Positions 32,239-41,996 of a stretch of DNA of 64,000 nt are shown piece by piece (position 1 is the first letter of the stretch; each line of letters starts with the position of its first letter). Origin of the DNA: Cyclobacteriaceae bacterium (GTDB lineage: Bacteria > Bacteroidota > Bacteroidia > Cytophagales > Cyclobacteriaceae); contig CATQIH010000014.1 of the NCBI GenBank assembly GCA_958296015.1, forward strand, positions 62,001 through 126,000, given 5' to 3'. The translations under genes and the position numbers were made by a program. The notes beneath the pieces are model-generated. The model was not told where the DNA came from, searched no databases, and saw only the letters and a list, made by a program, of their open reading frames with translations.

Positions 32239-33696
32239 TCAACCATACTTCACCTTTTTAACGGTCTTGCCTTTGACTATGTTGGAAAGCAGCACAAAAA
32301 CGATGAGCGACAGCCCCAGACCGTAGATATTAGCATCCAGTCCCAGCGGCATTTGCGCGGCGGGCACCAGCAGCGTCACTGCCACCGTGGTAGTGCCGCC
32401 CAGCAGCATAGCCCAGAAGGCAGCCGTGGCGTTGGCCTTTTTCCAGAACAGCGCACCGATGATCGGCACAAACAGGCCGGAAACCAGAAAGGCGTAGGAA
32501 TACAGCATCAGGCTCAGCACATTTTCCATGCTCAATGCAAGCAATACAGCCAGCACACCAATGGCCAGCGTAACGCCCTGTGAAAACAGCAAAAAGCTTT
32601 GATGGTCTTTAAAATCAATGAACTTACTGCACAGGTCGGATACCACATTGCCCGAGGCTGCCATCAGGCAACTATCTGCCGTACTCAGCACGGCAGAAAA
32701 ATAGGCCGACATCATCAATCCCATCAGCCCAACCGGCAGCACGGTACGCAGCAGCATGGGCAGGCCGGTTTCCGGGTCGGTTTGCGAGATATTTTCTGCT
32801 TCCAGGTAATCAAACATGCCCTGATCAGCGGCTACTTTGGCCATCAGCCCAAGTGCCACACCCATCATTGCCATGACGGGCCATTCGAACAAACCAGCAA
32901 TCATCCAGGCCCTTTTGGCCGTCTTGACATCCCGCGAAGCGTAGATACGCTGGTAGAGCGTCATGGCTACAAACCAGATGGGAATGATGGTGACGGCCCA
33001 GTTGACCAGTTGCTGCCAGGTGATGTTGGTAAAGGAGAGCATTTCTGGCTGCACGGTGGCCTGTATGGCATCCCAGCCGCCCACTGCGTAATAAGAAACC
33101 GGCAGGCCGATGAAGACCAGTCCGGCCATCAGCACAATCCACTGCACCGTATCGGTATAGATTACCGCTTTGATGCCACCCAACACCGTATATGCTACGG
33201 CAATCACGCCCATGATGATCAGGGCCATGTTGAGGTCGAGATCGACAAAGGTACCGGAAGCCAGTTTGGCACCTGCCAGTATCTGCGAACTGGAAAAGCC
33301 CGTATAGCCAATGGCGGAGATCACGCCAGCCAGCATGGCGGTTTTCTTGTCGTAGAAGTAGCCAAAGATATCCGGAAAGGTATAGAACTTGGCGAATGCC
33401 GGGTTGCCTTTGATGGCCGGTATCAGCACCACTGCTGCAATCCAGGCACCCAGCAGGCCGGTAAACAACATCCACGAGCCAGATAAGCCCATCACAAAAC
33501 CCAGTCCGCCCAGTCCGACAGAAAACCCGCCGCCCACATCAGTGGCTACCACAGAAAGGCCAATGTGCCAGCTACTCATATTGCGACCGCCCACGTAGTA
33601 GTCTTCCGAACCGGTATTTTTCCTGTAAAAGTAAAAGCCAATACCCAACATGGTGATCATATAGACCACAAAAATCAGGATGTCAATAATGTGCAT
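32239..33696 (-). CDS. Sodium:solute symporter (SSS family)
   Basis: The 485-residue inner-membrane transporter has about 13 membrane segments. SSS motifs are visible: YYVGGRNMSSWHIGLSVVAT near residue 33 (TM1/2 region), GYTGFSSSQILAGAKLASGT, and SAYFSAVLSTADSCLMAASG in the middle. The last is the typical sodium-site helix. It imports a small organic solute with Na+. The substrate is not evident. Being upstream of a GNAT and an amino-acid racemase, an amino acid or related compound is likely. The gene is GC-richer than its neighbours. Confidence 0.9.
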   Translation of the reverse strand: MHIIDILIFVVYMITMLGIGFYFYRKNTGSEDYYVGGRNMSSWHIGLSVVATDVGGGFSVGLGGLGFVMGLSGSWMLFTGLLGAWIAAVVLIPAIKGNPAFAKFYTFPDIFGYFYDKKTAMLAGVISAIGYTGFSSSQILAGAKLASGTFVDLDLNMALIIMGVIAVAYTVLGGIKAVIYTDTVQWIVLMAGLVFIGLPVSYYAVGGWDAIQATVQPEMLSFTNITWQQLVNWAVTIIPIWFVAMTLYQRIYASRDVKTAKRAWMIAGLFEWPVMAMMGVALGLMAKVAADQGMFDYLEAENISQTDPETGLPMLLRTVLPVGLMGLMMSAYFSAVLSTADSCLMAASGNVVSDLCSKFIDFKDHQSFLLFSQGVTLAIGVLAVLLALSMENVLSLMLYSYAFLVSGLFVPIIGALFWKKANATAAFWAMLLGGTTTVAVTLLVPAAQMPLGLDANIYGLGLSLIVFVLLSNIVKGKTVKKVKYG

Positions 33697-33962
33697 GTTA
33701 TGAGCATTTTGGTGAAAGCCAGGGGACTGTCAGCCGAAGTATCCATTGCCGGGCAGCGCAAAGATAAAGGCTAAAACTGACTATAAAAACAGCGACAAAA
33801 AGCCGTATGATTGGCTCTTTTATTACTTTAGCAGTGCAAAACTATGGGTATTTGTGGGGATATACTAAGTAAATATAGATTAATGAGATAGAAATACGTA
33901 CTTGTATAGCGATGTTATTACCTGTAGCACTTTTCAATTAACAATGCTACAATAAATCAAAA

Positions 33963-34643
33963 ATGATAGAACATCTTCCTTATTGGATCAGTATGCTGTT
34001 TCTGCTGACTGTCTGTGTGGCTATCGGAGCGTTTTATTATGCGAATGGCAGATCAAAAAAACTGCTGATACTTATCATAAGTTGGAGTCTTTTACAATCA
34101 CTGCTTGCTTATCAGGGATTTTACCTGGACACAAAAGCGGTACCCCCAAGGTTCGCATTGGTTTTGTTGCCTGCTACCATACTTATGGTTTATGGACTTT
34201 TACCAAAGCAGAGAAGACTGATATTGAATAAGCATCACCTATACTTGGGTACGCTTCTGCATACTGTTAGAATTCCTGTTGAAATCACGCTTTTTTATCT
34301 GTTCGTTTATGGAATGGTTCCGGAATTGATGACTTTTGAAGGAAGGAACCTCGACATTCTGGCGGGTATCACCGCTCCGGTGATGTGCATTCTTTACTTC
34401 AGAAAGCAGGTTGGAAACACCGTCATGATTATCTGGAACATCAGTTGCCTGTGCCTTGTGCTATTCATTCTTTTCAGTGGAATATTGTCTGCCGAGTTAC
34501 CATTTCAGCAATTCGGATTTGAACAACCCAACAAAGCGATCAATTACTTTCCCTTCGTACTCTTACCAGCAGTGGTAGTACCTCTGGTCATTTATACCCA
34601 TCTGATTGCTCTTATCAAACTAAGTGGAAAAAATACTTATTGA
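33963..34643 (+). CDS. Integral membrane protein of unknown function
   Basis: The 226-residue protein has about six or seven hydrophobic segments (ISMLFLLTVCVAIGAFYYAN; LILIISWSLLQSLLAYQGFY; IPVEITLFYLFVYGMVPELM; IIWNISCLCLVLFILFSGIL; FVLLPAVVVPLVIYTHLIAL). There is no recognisable transporter or enzyme motif. It stands alone between the divergent symporter operon and the convergent MacB-like permease. Confidence 0.75.
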   Translation: MIEHLPYWISMLFLLTVCVAIGAFYYANGRSKKLLILIISWSLLQSLLAYQGFYLDTKAVPPRFALVLLPATILMVYGLLPKQRRLILNKHHLYLGTLLHTVRIPVEITLFYLFVYGMVPELMTFEGRNLDILAGITAPVMCILYFRKQVGNTVMIIWNISCLCLVLFILFSGILSAELPFQQFGFEQPNKAINYFPFVLLPAVVVPLVIYTHLIALIKLSGKNTY

Positions 34644-34706
34644 TCATAGATTCACTTAATTGATTTCATTTTGTCAATAAATATATTTCCTGATAGGAAA
34701 TCCTAC

Positions 34707-37175
34707 TCATTCGCTCTTCAAACTATCCACAGGATTAGCAATGGCGGCTTTGATGGATTTGTAGCTTACAGTGAGCCAGGCAATGGTGACAGATGCCAAT
34801 AATGCCAGGGCAAAATGCCACCAGTGCAAATCTATGCGGTAAGCAAAGCTTTCCAACCAAGCCTGCATGGCATAGTAGCCTATGGGGGCTGCAATGACAA
34901 ACGCCAACAACACGAGCAGCGTAAACTCTCTGGAAAAGAGATAAATGATCTGAGAAACAGAGGCACCCAGCACTTTGCGCACACCAATCTCTTTGCGGCG
35001 TTGCAGCGAGAGATACGATACCAGCCCATACAGCCCCAGGCAACCAATGAAAATAGATAAGAAAGAAAATATCTTGAAGCCCTGGTACATGATGTCTTCT
35101 ATCACATAGAAAGCCTGCACCTGAAAATATTCATCCATAAACATCGATGTGTATACCTCCTCGGGATATATCGCCTCCCAGCTTTGCTGAATGTAGGCAG
35201 ACAAATCGCTGTTAGCCTGCGGTGTCAGTCTGATAGCCACCATATTGACCCAACTTTTACTATAGACCATCATAGAAGGATGAATTTCCTCTTGCAGTGG
35301 CGCGTTGGCAAAATCTTTTGTGACACCAATAATCGTTGCTTCACTACCTTTGCCATCGCTGTCGTCAGTGATTAATGTCTGGCCGATAGCTTCTTCAGGA
35401 TCAGTAATTCCTAAGATTTTGATGGCTTTTTCGTTGAGCAAAGCATCATAACGTTTTACTTCTCCGGTACTGTCAGGCTCCATCTTATCTTCTTCACGAA
35501 AACCTCTGCCTGCTACCAGCGATATATCATAAAGAGAGAGATAGTCGGGGTCTACCATTTTTCTTTCAATACCATATTTTTCTGCTTTATTACCCGACTT
35601 CATCCGGTAGTTCGTCCAGTTGTTGCTACCCGAAGTGGGCGGACCGGAGTTGAAACTTACTGCTTCTATCTGTGATTGTTTCAGCAGTTCGTTGCGGAAT
35701 ATCTCTCTGTTTTGGGAATTTTCTTCTTCCGGCATGTATATCATCTTGATGCCATCTTTGCGGAAGCCCAACTCCTGGTTTCTGAAATGATGCATTTGCA
35801 GAGCTACGATGATGGTGCCGATGATCAGCAACTGGGAAATAACAAACTGCGTGACCACCAATGTCTTTCGTAGCGAAAATTTGCTGGCAAAACCATTACT
35901 TTTCTGTACAATAGACTGCTTCAGGGCTTCTACAGGGCGATAGCCCGCCAAAACCTTTGCTGGATAATAACCCGCCAATAAGGTGACAAACAGCGATAAG
36001 CCCACCAAAAAGTAAAGAATACTCGCGTCAAGGGTCAGGCCAAAATCAAGCACGGATGAGATGTATTGATTGAAAATGCCGACAAACCAATCGGCCAGTA
36101 AAAACCCGAAGATGGCAGCGATGGCTGTCTGCACAAAGGTTTCTCCCACAAATTGCAGTATAAGCTGGTATCGCTGGCTGCCCAGCGTCTTGCGGATACC
36201 AATTTCCTTCGCCCGTTTTACCGATTGGGCAGTTGCCAGGTTCACAAAATTGATGCAGGCGGTCAGCAACACAATGATGCCCATAATGATAAAGGCGAGG
36301 ATGAGTACCTGGGGCGTAGCGTATAGGGTGCCCCCGTATTGTTCGTTGGTGTGTATATCTGACAAAGGTTGCAACGTGTAACTTTTCTTGGCGGCTGTCT
36401 CCTGGTTCACATATTTGCTGACAAATGCCGGAAGCCTGCTCTCAATCTGAGCAGGAGAAGCGTTTTCCGGTAGAGTGACAAAGACATAAGCATTGCTGTT
36501 GGTGGTATACCAATTGGCAAACCATGCAGGATTCTCTTTTTCAAAAGCTTTAAAGGGTAGCAGCATCTGAAAAGTGACATTGGTACTACTTGGAATGTCT
36601 TCCAGAATGGCAGATACCTGATAGGGCTTCTGGTCAATCACCAACGTTTTTCCGATCAGTTCTTCATAATGTCCTTTGTATTCATTGCCAAAAAACTTAT
36701 CCGCTAACTTCCGGGTGAGTATTACTTCTTCCAGCGTGTTGAGCAGTGTGCCGGGCCGACTTGCCAGGGTATCAAAATCAAAGGTTTGCAAATAATATTC
36801 ATCGGCATAGGCCATATCATTTTTCACCTTCAGGTTGTAAGTGCCTTTCTCGTTTGTGATTTTAACCACAGCCAACCGGCGATTAAATATCTGCGTTACT
36901 TCCAGTTCAGGAAAATCGCTGCGTATAGCACTTGCCAAAGGGAGGGTAACGAAGCCTTGATAATCAATACCATTGGCTCCTTTTTCCTGAGACACCACGC
37001 GGTAGATGCGGTCTGCTCTCGCGTGAAATGCGTCAAACGAATACTCATGTTTCACAAAGGCATAGATGAAGCTACAGCAGGCTACGGCTAAAGCCAGTCC
37101 AGCTACATTGATGGCTGTATTCGCTTTGTTGTGGCGGAAATTTCTGAACGTGGTGATGAAATAGTTTTTGAACAT
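34707..37175 (-). CDS. MacB/FtsX-type ABC transporter permease
   Basis: The 822-residue permease has the duplicated MacB_PCD/FtsX layout. An N-terminal TM (NVAGLALAVACCSFIYAFV) and a periplasmic domain (about 45-280) come first. The first FtsX block (LLTACINFVNLATAQSVKRA, with KEIGIRKTLGSQR) follows, then a second periplasmic domain, and a last FtsX block (RRKEIGVRKVLGASVSQIIY). Such permeases work with a LolD/MacB-like ATPase, an adaptor and a TolC channel to expel peptides, lipids or antibiotics. Its upstream neighbour in transcription is permease 37825, with a four-helix-bundle cassette inserted between them. No sigma-54-type site precedes it, so it is probably read from the upstream permease. 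Confidence 0.92.
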   Translation of the reverse strand: MFKNYFITTFRNFRHNKANTAINVAGLALAVACCSFIYAFVKHEYSFDAFHARADRIYRVVSQEKGANGIDYQGFVTLPLASAIRSDFPELEVTQIFNRRLAVVKITNEKGTYNLKVKNDMAYADEYYLQTFDFDTLASRPGTLLNTLEEVILTRKLADKFFGNEYKGHYEELIGKTLVIDQKPYQVSAILEDIPSSTNVTFQMLLPFKAFEKENPAWFANWYTTNSNAYVFVTLPENASPAQIESRLPAFVSKYVNQETAAKKSYTLQPLSDIHTNEQYGGTLYATPQVLILAFIIMGIIVLLTACINFVNLATAQSVKRAKEIGIRKTLGSQRYQLILQFVGETFVQTAIAAIFGFLLADWFVGIFNQYISSVLDFGLTLDASILYFLVGLSLFVTLLAGYYPAKVLAGYRPVEALKQSIVQKSNGFASKFSLRKTLVVTQFVISQLLIIGTIIVALQMHHFRNQELGFRKDGIKMIYMPEEENSQNREIFRNELLKQSQIEAVSFNSGPPTSGSNNWTNYRMKSGNKAEKYGIERKMVDPDYLSLYDISLVAGRGFREEDKMEPDSTGEVKRYDALLNEKAIKILGITDPEEAIGQTLITDDSDGKGSEATIIGVTKDFANAPLQEEIHPSMMVYSKSWVNMVAIRLTPQANSDLSAYIQQSWEAIYPEEVYTSMFMDEYFQVQAFYVIEDIMYQGFKIFSFLSIFIGCLGLYGLVSYLSLQRRKEIGVRKVLGASVSQIIYLFSREFTLLVLLAFVIAAPIGYYAMQAWLESFAYRIDLHWWHFALALLASVTIAWLTVSYKSIKAAIANPVDSLKSE

Positions 37176-37262
37176 GATGTTTGGGGTTGGGGAGCGGAGT
37201 GTAGGGAGCTTAGGGCTTGGAGCTAGGTGCGGAAAGCTTGGGGCTTGGGGCGGGAGACAGGG
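37176..37262. repeat. G-rich low-complexity flank of the four-helix-bundle cassette
   Basis: A stretch rich in GGGG, GGAGC and GGGCTTGG words follows the permease start. It mirrors, in inverted orientation, the C-rich tract at 37665-37824. Confidence 0.7.
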
Positions 37263-37266
37263 GAAT

Positions 37267-37638
37267 TTATTTTAATAGTGATTTTCTGAAATTAGTAATT
37301 TTTCTAGATAGATGATCTAAAGCAGTTAGCAGATTTTCCTGGTTTTCTTGGTTTACTAACTTTCTTCTGTGCAGTACGATGACGATATTGACTACTTCGT
37401 AAAGAGAACGACGTGAATAATTAAGGAAATTAGCAAAGTCTTTTTTGGAAGAAGAGCCTGAACCTTCGGCAATGTTGTTGGATATGCTCAACCCTGCTCT
37501 TCGTAGCTGATCAGCAAAAGCGTAAAGCCTTTTGGCTTCCAGGGTATCCGCTATATCAAACAGTTCGTCCGTCGTTTCAATAGCCCGCTGCCATATATCC
37601 AAATTCTCAAACCTGAATTTTTCTCGCATATATCTCAA
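37267..37638 (-). CDS. Four-helix-bundle protein (IVP/S23 family)
   Basis: The 123-residue protein has the IVP/S23 pattern: FRFENLDIWQRAIETTDELF, YAFADQLRRAGLSISNNIAE, GSGSSSKKDFANFLNYSRRS, LYEVVNIVIVLHRR. The fold is a homopentameric four-helix bundle related to the intervening-sequence proteins of 23S rRNA genes and to DGR Avd proteins. Function is unknown. ATG 37638 is the first start; a second Met four codons later is equally possible. It sits between two permease genes inside G-rich/C-rich low-complexity DNA, as these genes often do in Bacteroidota. Confidence 0.88.
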   Translation of the reverse strand: MRYMREKFRFENLDIWQRAIETTDELFDIADTLEAKRLYAFADQLRRAGLSISNNIAEGSGSSSKKDFANFLNYSRRSLYEVVNIVIVLHRRKLVNQENQENLLTALDHLSRKITNFRKSLLK

Positions 37639-37664
37639 TTTTCAAAAGTTGATGTTCTCTAACA

Positions 37665-37824
37665 CCCACAGCTTTCCACTCCCCGCTCCCTAAAATTCCA
37701 AGCTCCCCAGCTCCCTGCTCCAAGCTCTCCAGTTCCCAATTCCCTGCTCCCCAGCCCAAAGCTCCCTGCTCCCCACTACCCCAGCTCCAAACTCCCTGCT
37801 CTCCAGCACCCAGCTCCCCGCCCC
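37665..37824. repeat. C-rich low-complexity flank of the four-helix-bundle cassette
   Basis: This is 160 bases of short CTCC, CAGCTCC and AGCTCCCTGCTCC words on the plus strand. Read on the minus strand it is the same kind of G-rich, GGGAGCTGGGG-type sequence as at 37176-37262. The two flanks are inverted relative to each other. The apparent frame through it (37828-37607) is a low-complexity Gly/Trp/Glu string and not a gene. Confidence 0.75.
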
Positions 37825-40275
37825 TCACTCACTTCGCAAACTTTTCACTGGATCATTATTGGCAGCGCGGAAAGACTGGAAACTAACGGTAATCCAGGCC
37901 AGCAGCAAGGCCAGCACACCCGCTATGATGAATACTGCCGGACCTATACTGATGCGGTAAGCAAAATCTTCCAACCACCGGTTCATGGCAAAGTATGCAA
38001 TAGGTATGGCTACCAGCAGGGCAATGACCACCAGCCTGGTAAATTCTTTGGAAAACATCATCACCACACTCCATACCGAGGCACCCAACACCTTACGTAT
38101 ACCAATCTCTTTGGTGCGCTGTTCGGCGGTGTAGGCGGCCAGACCAAACAACCCGAGACAAGCGATCAGGATAGCCAGTGAACAGCAAACAGTAAATATC
38201 TGCCCTACCTGCTGTTCGGAACGGTACATGCCGCTGAATCTTTCATCCATGAAAGAATATTCAAAGGGAACACCCGGTGCAAATCTTTTCCATTGAGCTT
38301 CCAGTGCCGCAATGGTATTAGGCACCTCGTTGCCTTTGATGCGGAACGACATGGCGGAAGCGTTGTCATCCAAAATCATGACCATTGGCATGATCTCCTG
38401 GTGCATAGTAGCGTAATGAAAGTCTCTAACCACGCCTATCACTTTATAAGATTTAACGTCTTTCGGGGTTTTGCCAAAATCGCTGAGCATTTTGCCTATT
38501 CCTTTGTCAGGGTCTTTGTCAAAGTCAAAAAACCGCCAGGCTGCTTCATTAATCACAATGGCTGTAGAGTCAGTGGCAAATTCACGGGAGAAGTTGCGAC
38601 CTTCTGCCATTTCCATCCCCATCGTCTTGATATAGTCGTAGTCTACAGACCACCAGGGCAGGCTGGTGCCGTATTCGCTGTCCGGATTATTGCCCGGAAA
38701 GATATAGCTACTGTTGCTACTGATGGTATTGGCCGGCAAATAACCCGATACGGTAACACTGAGAATATCAGGGTTACGCAATGCTTCGTTTTTGAAAGCT
38801 TCCGTCTGCTTGTCCAGAGAATATGTATTATTCAAAACTACCACATGTTCTTTATCATAACCCAGCTTCATATTTTGTATATGGTTGAGCTGCTGGTATA
38901 CCACAACAGTGCTGACGATGAGGGTGATGGAAATACCAAACTGCAACACCACCAGTGAGCTGCGCAGCCAGTTGCTTTTCATGCCGGTGGCCAGCTTTCC
39001 TTTGAGCACTGTAGCCGGACTAAAACCAGACAGGAAAAAGGCCGGATAGCTGCCTGCCAGCAGGCCCACCAAGCCAGCCGTAGCTAGCAGTGTAGGCATA
39101 AGGTACCAATGTTCTATATAGTTGGTGCTCAGATGTTTGCCAGACAGCGTATTGAAGAAGGGTAGCAGTGCCTCAGAGAGAATGATGGCTATGGCCAGCG
39201 ACAAAAAGCTGATCAGTACGGCTTCTATCAGAAACTGAATGATGAGTTGCCTGCGGTCTGAGCCGAGCACTTTGCGTACGCCTACTTCTTTGGCTCTGCC
39301 ACTGGAGCGGGCCGTAGAAAGGTTCATAAAATTGACGCAGGCAATCAGTAAAATGAAAAAGGCAATGACAGAGAAAATATAAACATATGCGATATCACTG
39401 TTGGCTTCAAACTCAGCACCCAGGTTGGAATGCAGGTGAATATCCGTAAGCGGCATGAGCGAGTACTCAAAGGTATTGCCAGCTGCGCGAAATTCCTCCA
39501 TGCTGGCACCGGAAAATTGCTGTATTTGAGGGGCAACGTAAGTGTCAACTGTCTGGTTAATTTTTGCTTCCAGTTCGCCCACATCCGTTCCTTCCTGTAG
39601 CAATAGATAGGTGTTGAAATTGTTGTTGAGCCACATGTCTTCTCTGCTTTCATCCAGTGAAGCCAGGGAAAGAAAAAGAGCAAAATGAAAATGTGCATTA
39701 TCAGGTATTTTGTCGAAAATGCCCGTCACCTGGTACGCGATCTTTTCGCGCCCTACCAGTAGCGTCTTGCCAATGGGTACATCTCGTTCCCACTGGCTGC
39801 CAAAGTATTTTTTGGCCGTAGCCTTGCTGATGACCATCGTGTTGGGCTTGCGCAGGGCCGTAGCCGGATTGCCATACAGCAATGGAATGGTGAATACGTC
39901 AAACAGGCTGGAATCGGCGAAGATGATCCGGGTTTCTTTGTATGTATTTTCTCCCTGTTGGATAGTGAAATCACCCATACCTCTGAAGCGCACGGTATTT
40001 TCTATTTCCGGGTAGACATCTGCCAATGTACGAGCCATCGGAGCAGGTGCCACGGCATAGTGACTTTCCTGTCCGCCCAGCCTGCCATAAAGATCTGTAC
40101 GGTAAATACGATCGGCGTTTTTGTTGTAGGTATCGTAGCTAAGTTCATCTGCAACAAACAGCGCAATGAGCAGGCAGGCCATCAGCCCAACAGACAGACC
40201 AAGAATATTAATAATAGAGTAGAACCGTTGTTTGAGCAGGTTGCGCACAGCAATTTTGAAGTAACTTTTAAGCAT
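37825..40275 (-). CDS. MacB/FtsX-type ABC transporter permease
   Basis: The 816-residue permease has the same two-block FtsX plan: an N-terminal TM (NILGLSVGLMACLLIALFVA), a periplasmic domain, the first FtsX block (LLIACVNFMNLSTARSSGRA, then KEVGVRKVLGSDRRQ), a second periplasmic domain, and a last block (QRTKEIGIRKVLGASVWSVV). It is probably the first gene of a unit with permease 34707. Two TGTTCG-type dyads (40362-40397) and a TTGGCATA -24-like element (40312-40319, minus strand) lie just before its ATG. This puts it in the predicted regulon of the sigma-54 activator at 49968. Confidence 0.92.
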   Translation of the reverse strand: MLKSYFKIAVRNLLKQRFYSIINILGLSVGLMACLLIALFVADELSYDTYNKNADRIYRTDLYGRLGGQESHYAVAPAPMARTLADVYPEIENTVRFRGMGDFTIQQGENTYKETRIIFADSSLFDVFTIPLLYGNPATALRKPNTMVISKATAKKYFGSQWERDVPIGKTLLVGREKIAYQVTGIFDKIPDNAHFHFALFLSLASLDESREDMWLNNNFNTYLLLQEGTDVGELEAKINQTVDTYVAPQIQQFSGASMEEFRAAGNTFEYSLMPLTDIHLHSNLGAEFEANSDIAYVYIFSVIAFFILLIACVNFMNLSTARSSGRAKEVGVRKVLGSDRRQLIIQFLIEAVLISFLSLAIAIILSEALLPFFNTLSGKHLSTNYIEHWYLMPTLLATAGLVGLLAGSYPAFFLSGFSPATVLKGKLATGMKSNWLRSSLVVLQFGISITLIVSTVVVYQQLNHIQNMKLGYDKEHVVVLNNTYSLDKQTEAFKNEALRNPDILSVTVSGYLPANTISSNSSYIFPGNNPDSEYGTSLPWWSVDYDYIKTMGMEMAEGRNFSREFATDSTAIVINEAAWRFFDFDKDPDKGIGKMLSDFGKTPKDVKSYKVIGVVRDFHYATMHQEIMPMVMILDDNASAMSFRIKGNEVPNTIAALEAQWKRFAPGVPFEYSFMDERFSGMYRSEQQVGQIFTVCCSLAILIACLGLFGLAAYTAEQRTKEIGIRKVLGASVWSVVMMFSKEFTRLVVIALLVAIPIAYFAMNRWLEDFAYRISIGPAVFIIAGVLALLLAWITVSFQSFRAANNDPVKSLRSE

Positions 40276-40300
40276 AGCTATATAGTATTTATATATAGCC

Positions 40301-40397
40301 TATGGGAAAAGTATGCCAATGCTATTTGCGGGCAATGTGGCCCTTTTTGGTGTTTTTTTACTGTTCGTTTATGAACAAACCTGTTCGCTTGCGTACA
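40301..40397 (-). promoter_or_regulatory. Predicted sigma-54 promoter and activator sites of permease 37825
   Basis: Two 16-bp sites, TGTTCGTTTATGAACA (40362-40377) and TGTTCGCTTGCGTACA (40382-40397), start exactly 20 bp apart. Reading toward the gene, TTGGCATA (40312-40319, minus strand) is the -24-like element, 43 bp after the nearest site. The -12 box is poor. The same architecture is found before 47892 and 51755. Confidence 0.6.
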
Positions 40398-40470
40398 TTC
40401 TTATGTAGGGTTCTCCTTGTGTATGATAGTTCGAAATAATTTGCAAATCACGCTTAAATGATTATCAAAG

Positions 40471-40499
40471 AAAAAGGTAGCTACAGCACTACCTTTTTT
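40471..40499. terminator. Terminator downstream of the dodecin gene
   Basis: AAAAAGGTAG (40471-40480) and CTACCTTTTTT (40489-40499) form an inverted repeat around CTACAGCA, with A and T tracts on either side. It could stop transcription from both strands and lies 12 bases after the dodecin stop. Confidence 0.7.
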
Positions 40500-40510
40500 C
40501 GTGTTTGCTA

Positions 40511-40720
40511 TTAGCTGATATCGTTTACTTCAAAAGAAATCTTTGCATTTACGCCATAGGAAACAATTTTGTTGTTTTCCACATTGGCTTTCATCTCCTG
40601 AATGTAAATGGACTTGATATTTTTAACTGATTTGGAAGCTTCTGACAAAGCATTTTTGGTAGCCTCATCAAAACTGTTGGGTGAACTAGCAATTACTTCA
40701 ATAATTTTTACAATAGCCAT
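40511..40720 (-). CDS. Dodecin-family protein
   Basis: The 69-residue protein has the dodecin layout: VKIIEVIASSPNSFDEATKN, then ALSEASKSVKNIKSIYIQEM and VSYGVNAKISFEV. Dodecins form dodecameric shells that bind flavin or CoA and buffer free flavin. The SPNSFDEA block and the strand ending are the family marks. I do not see the aromatic flavin-stacking Trp of archaeal/Mycobacterium dodecins in this sequence. It is monocistronic with a clear terminator. Confidence 0.85.
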   Translation of the reverse strand: MAIVKIIEVIASSPNSFDEATKNALSEASKSVKNIKSIYIQEMKANVENNKIVSYGVNAKISFEVNDIS

Positions 40721-41214
40721 AATAAATTGTTTTGAAAATGATATATCATTAAAAGGACGAAACTCTTTGAAATACTTATTATAAGGGTACTTTCAAGAGC
40801 GGGTTATTACATTTTTGTCCTGTTGTTGTAAACTAATGTTCGAGTCATTTGTTTTTTATTCAAGAATTGATAGTCGCAAAAGCAATATTTTTCCTATTTT
40901 TTAGGATTTTTCTACGGAAAAGCTTCCGTGTCATGCATCTTAAAGAACTCGTATGTATAATTTGCTGGCACAGATTATTTAAATAACTTTACCGATGCTT
41001 TACAGAAGGATTTCTTCGATAGGCTGATGTCCATCACATCTCTCTCCTGATGATGTTTGTAGGATTTTCTATTCCGGAAAAAATTCGGACAGGCTCCCAA
41101 CATGGCTTATCTGATTTAGCCCAATGGTAAGGCTTATTTTAAGCAAACATGGTTCGAGGAAACGACGCTTGAAGAGCAGATAATCACTTGCCTCAACAAA
41201 TAACGACTCTATTC
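40721..41214. other. Long intergenic gap before surE
   Basis: This stretch of 494 bases holds no open frame, tRNA or hairpin that I can support. It is AT-rich near the dodecin side and more mixed toward surE. The TTG at 41188 opens the surE frame early but has no support as a start. Confidence 0.4.
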
Positions 41215-41940
41215 ATGAACATACTCATAGTAAACGACGATGGTATCTACAGCCCGGGCATTCTGGCATTGGCAGAAGTAGCGGCTGAATTTGGCGAAGT
41301 AAAAGTGCTGGCTCCCAACATGGAGCAGTCTGCCATGAGCCACGCCATTACTTATGCACGGCCTTTGTCTTATATCCGCACGCCGGTCAAAGACTTTGAA
41401 GCCTACCGCGTCAACGGCACACCTGCCGACTGCACTGCACTGGGCGTTTACCTATGGCCCGAAACCAATATGGTACTTTCCGGTATCAACCTGGGACTCA
41501 ATATAGGCAACTCTATGTGGCATTCAGGTACGCTGGCTGCCGCCAAACAGGCTGCGCTGATGGGCTACCGGGGCATGGCTTTCAGCACAGATATTACCGG
41601 AGAAGACTTCGATATGGAAGCACAAAAACCTTTTGTCAGGCAGGCACTGGAAATGTTGCTGGAAAATGATATGGAACTGATCAATATCAACCTCCCCAAG
41701 AAGCCCGAAGGTTTTTCATGGTGTAAACAATCGCTCAGGCATTATGATGGTGTGATGGTGCCGGGAGAAGACCCGCAGGGCAGAAAGCATTACTGGTTTT
41801 CTGTAGAACCTGTGGAGGATGTAGAAAAGGGCACCGACCGCTGGGCTATTATACACAACCAGGTATCTATTACTCCCCTGCGCCTCGACCTGACCAGTTA
41901 TAAGGATCTGGAGAGTATTAAGCAGAAGGAGATACCTTAA
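41215..41940 (+). CDS. surE: 5'/3'-nucleotidase SurE
   Basis: The 241-residue metal-dependent nucleotidase/exopolyphosphatase removes phosphate from nucleoside monophosphates, helping stationary-phase survival. Active-site blocks are intact: MNILIVNDDGIYSPGI (N-terminal Asp-Asp metal site), NGTPADCTALGVYLWP, and SGINLGLNIGNSMWHSGT (Asn/Ser loop). The start is the ATG at 41215, nine codons after the frame's first possible TTG, because the conserved family N-terminus begins there. It is followed by a clear terminator. Confidence 0.95.
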   Translation: MNILIVNDDGIYSPGILALAEVAAEFGEVKVLAPNMEQSAMSHAITYARPLSYIRTPVKDFEAYRVNGTPADCTALGVYLWPETNMVLSGINLGLNIGNSMWHSGTLAAAKQAALMGYRGMAFSTDITGEDFDMEAQKPFVRQALEMLLENDMELININLPKKPEGFSWCKQSLRHYDGVMVPGEDPQGRKHYWFSVEPVEDVEKGTDRWAIIHNQVSITPLRLDLTSYKDLESIKQKEIP

Positions 41941-41974
41941 AAAAACCGGACAGCCATATCCGGCCCCCGGTTTT
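41940..41974 (+). terminator. Terminator behind surE
   Basis: AAAACCGG (41942-41949) and CCGGTTTT (41967-41974) form an 8-bp inverted repeat with A and T tracts outside. It starts directly after the surE stop. It lies between convergent genes and could serve both. Confidence 0.7.
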
Positions 41975-41996
41975 CTATTTTCGTTCTTTCCTTACT

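Noticed and set aside
37607-37828. Gly/Trp/Glu-rich open frame on the minus strand
   Set aside because: It is the translation of C-rich low-complexity flank DNA and has no family likeness.
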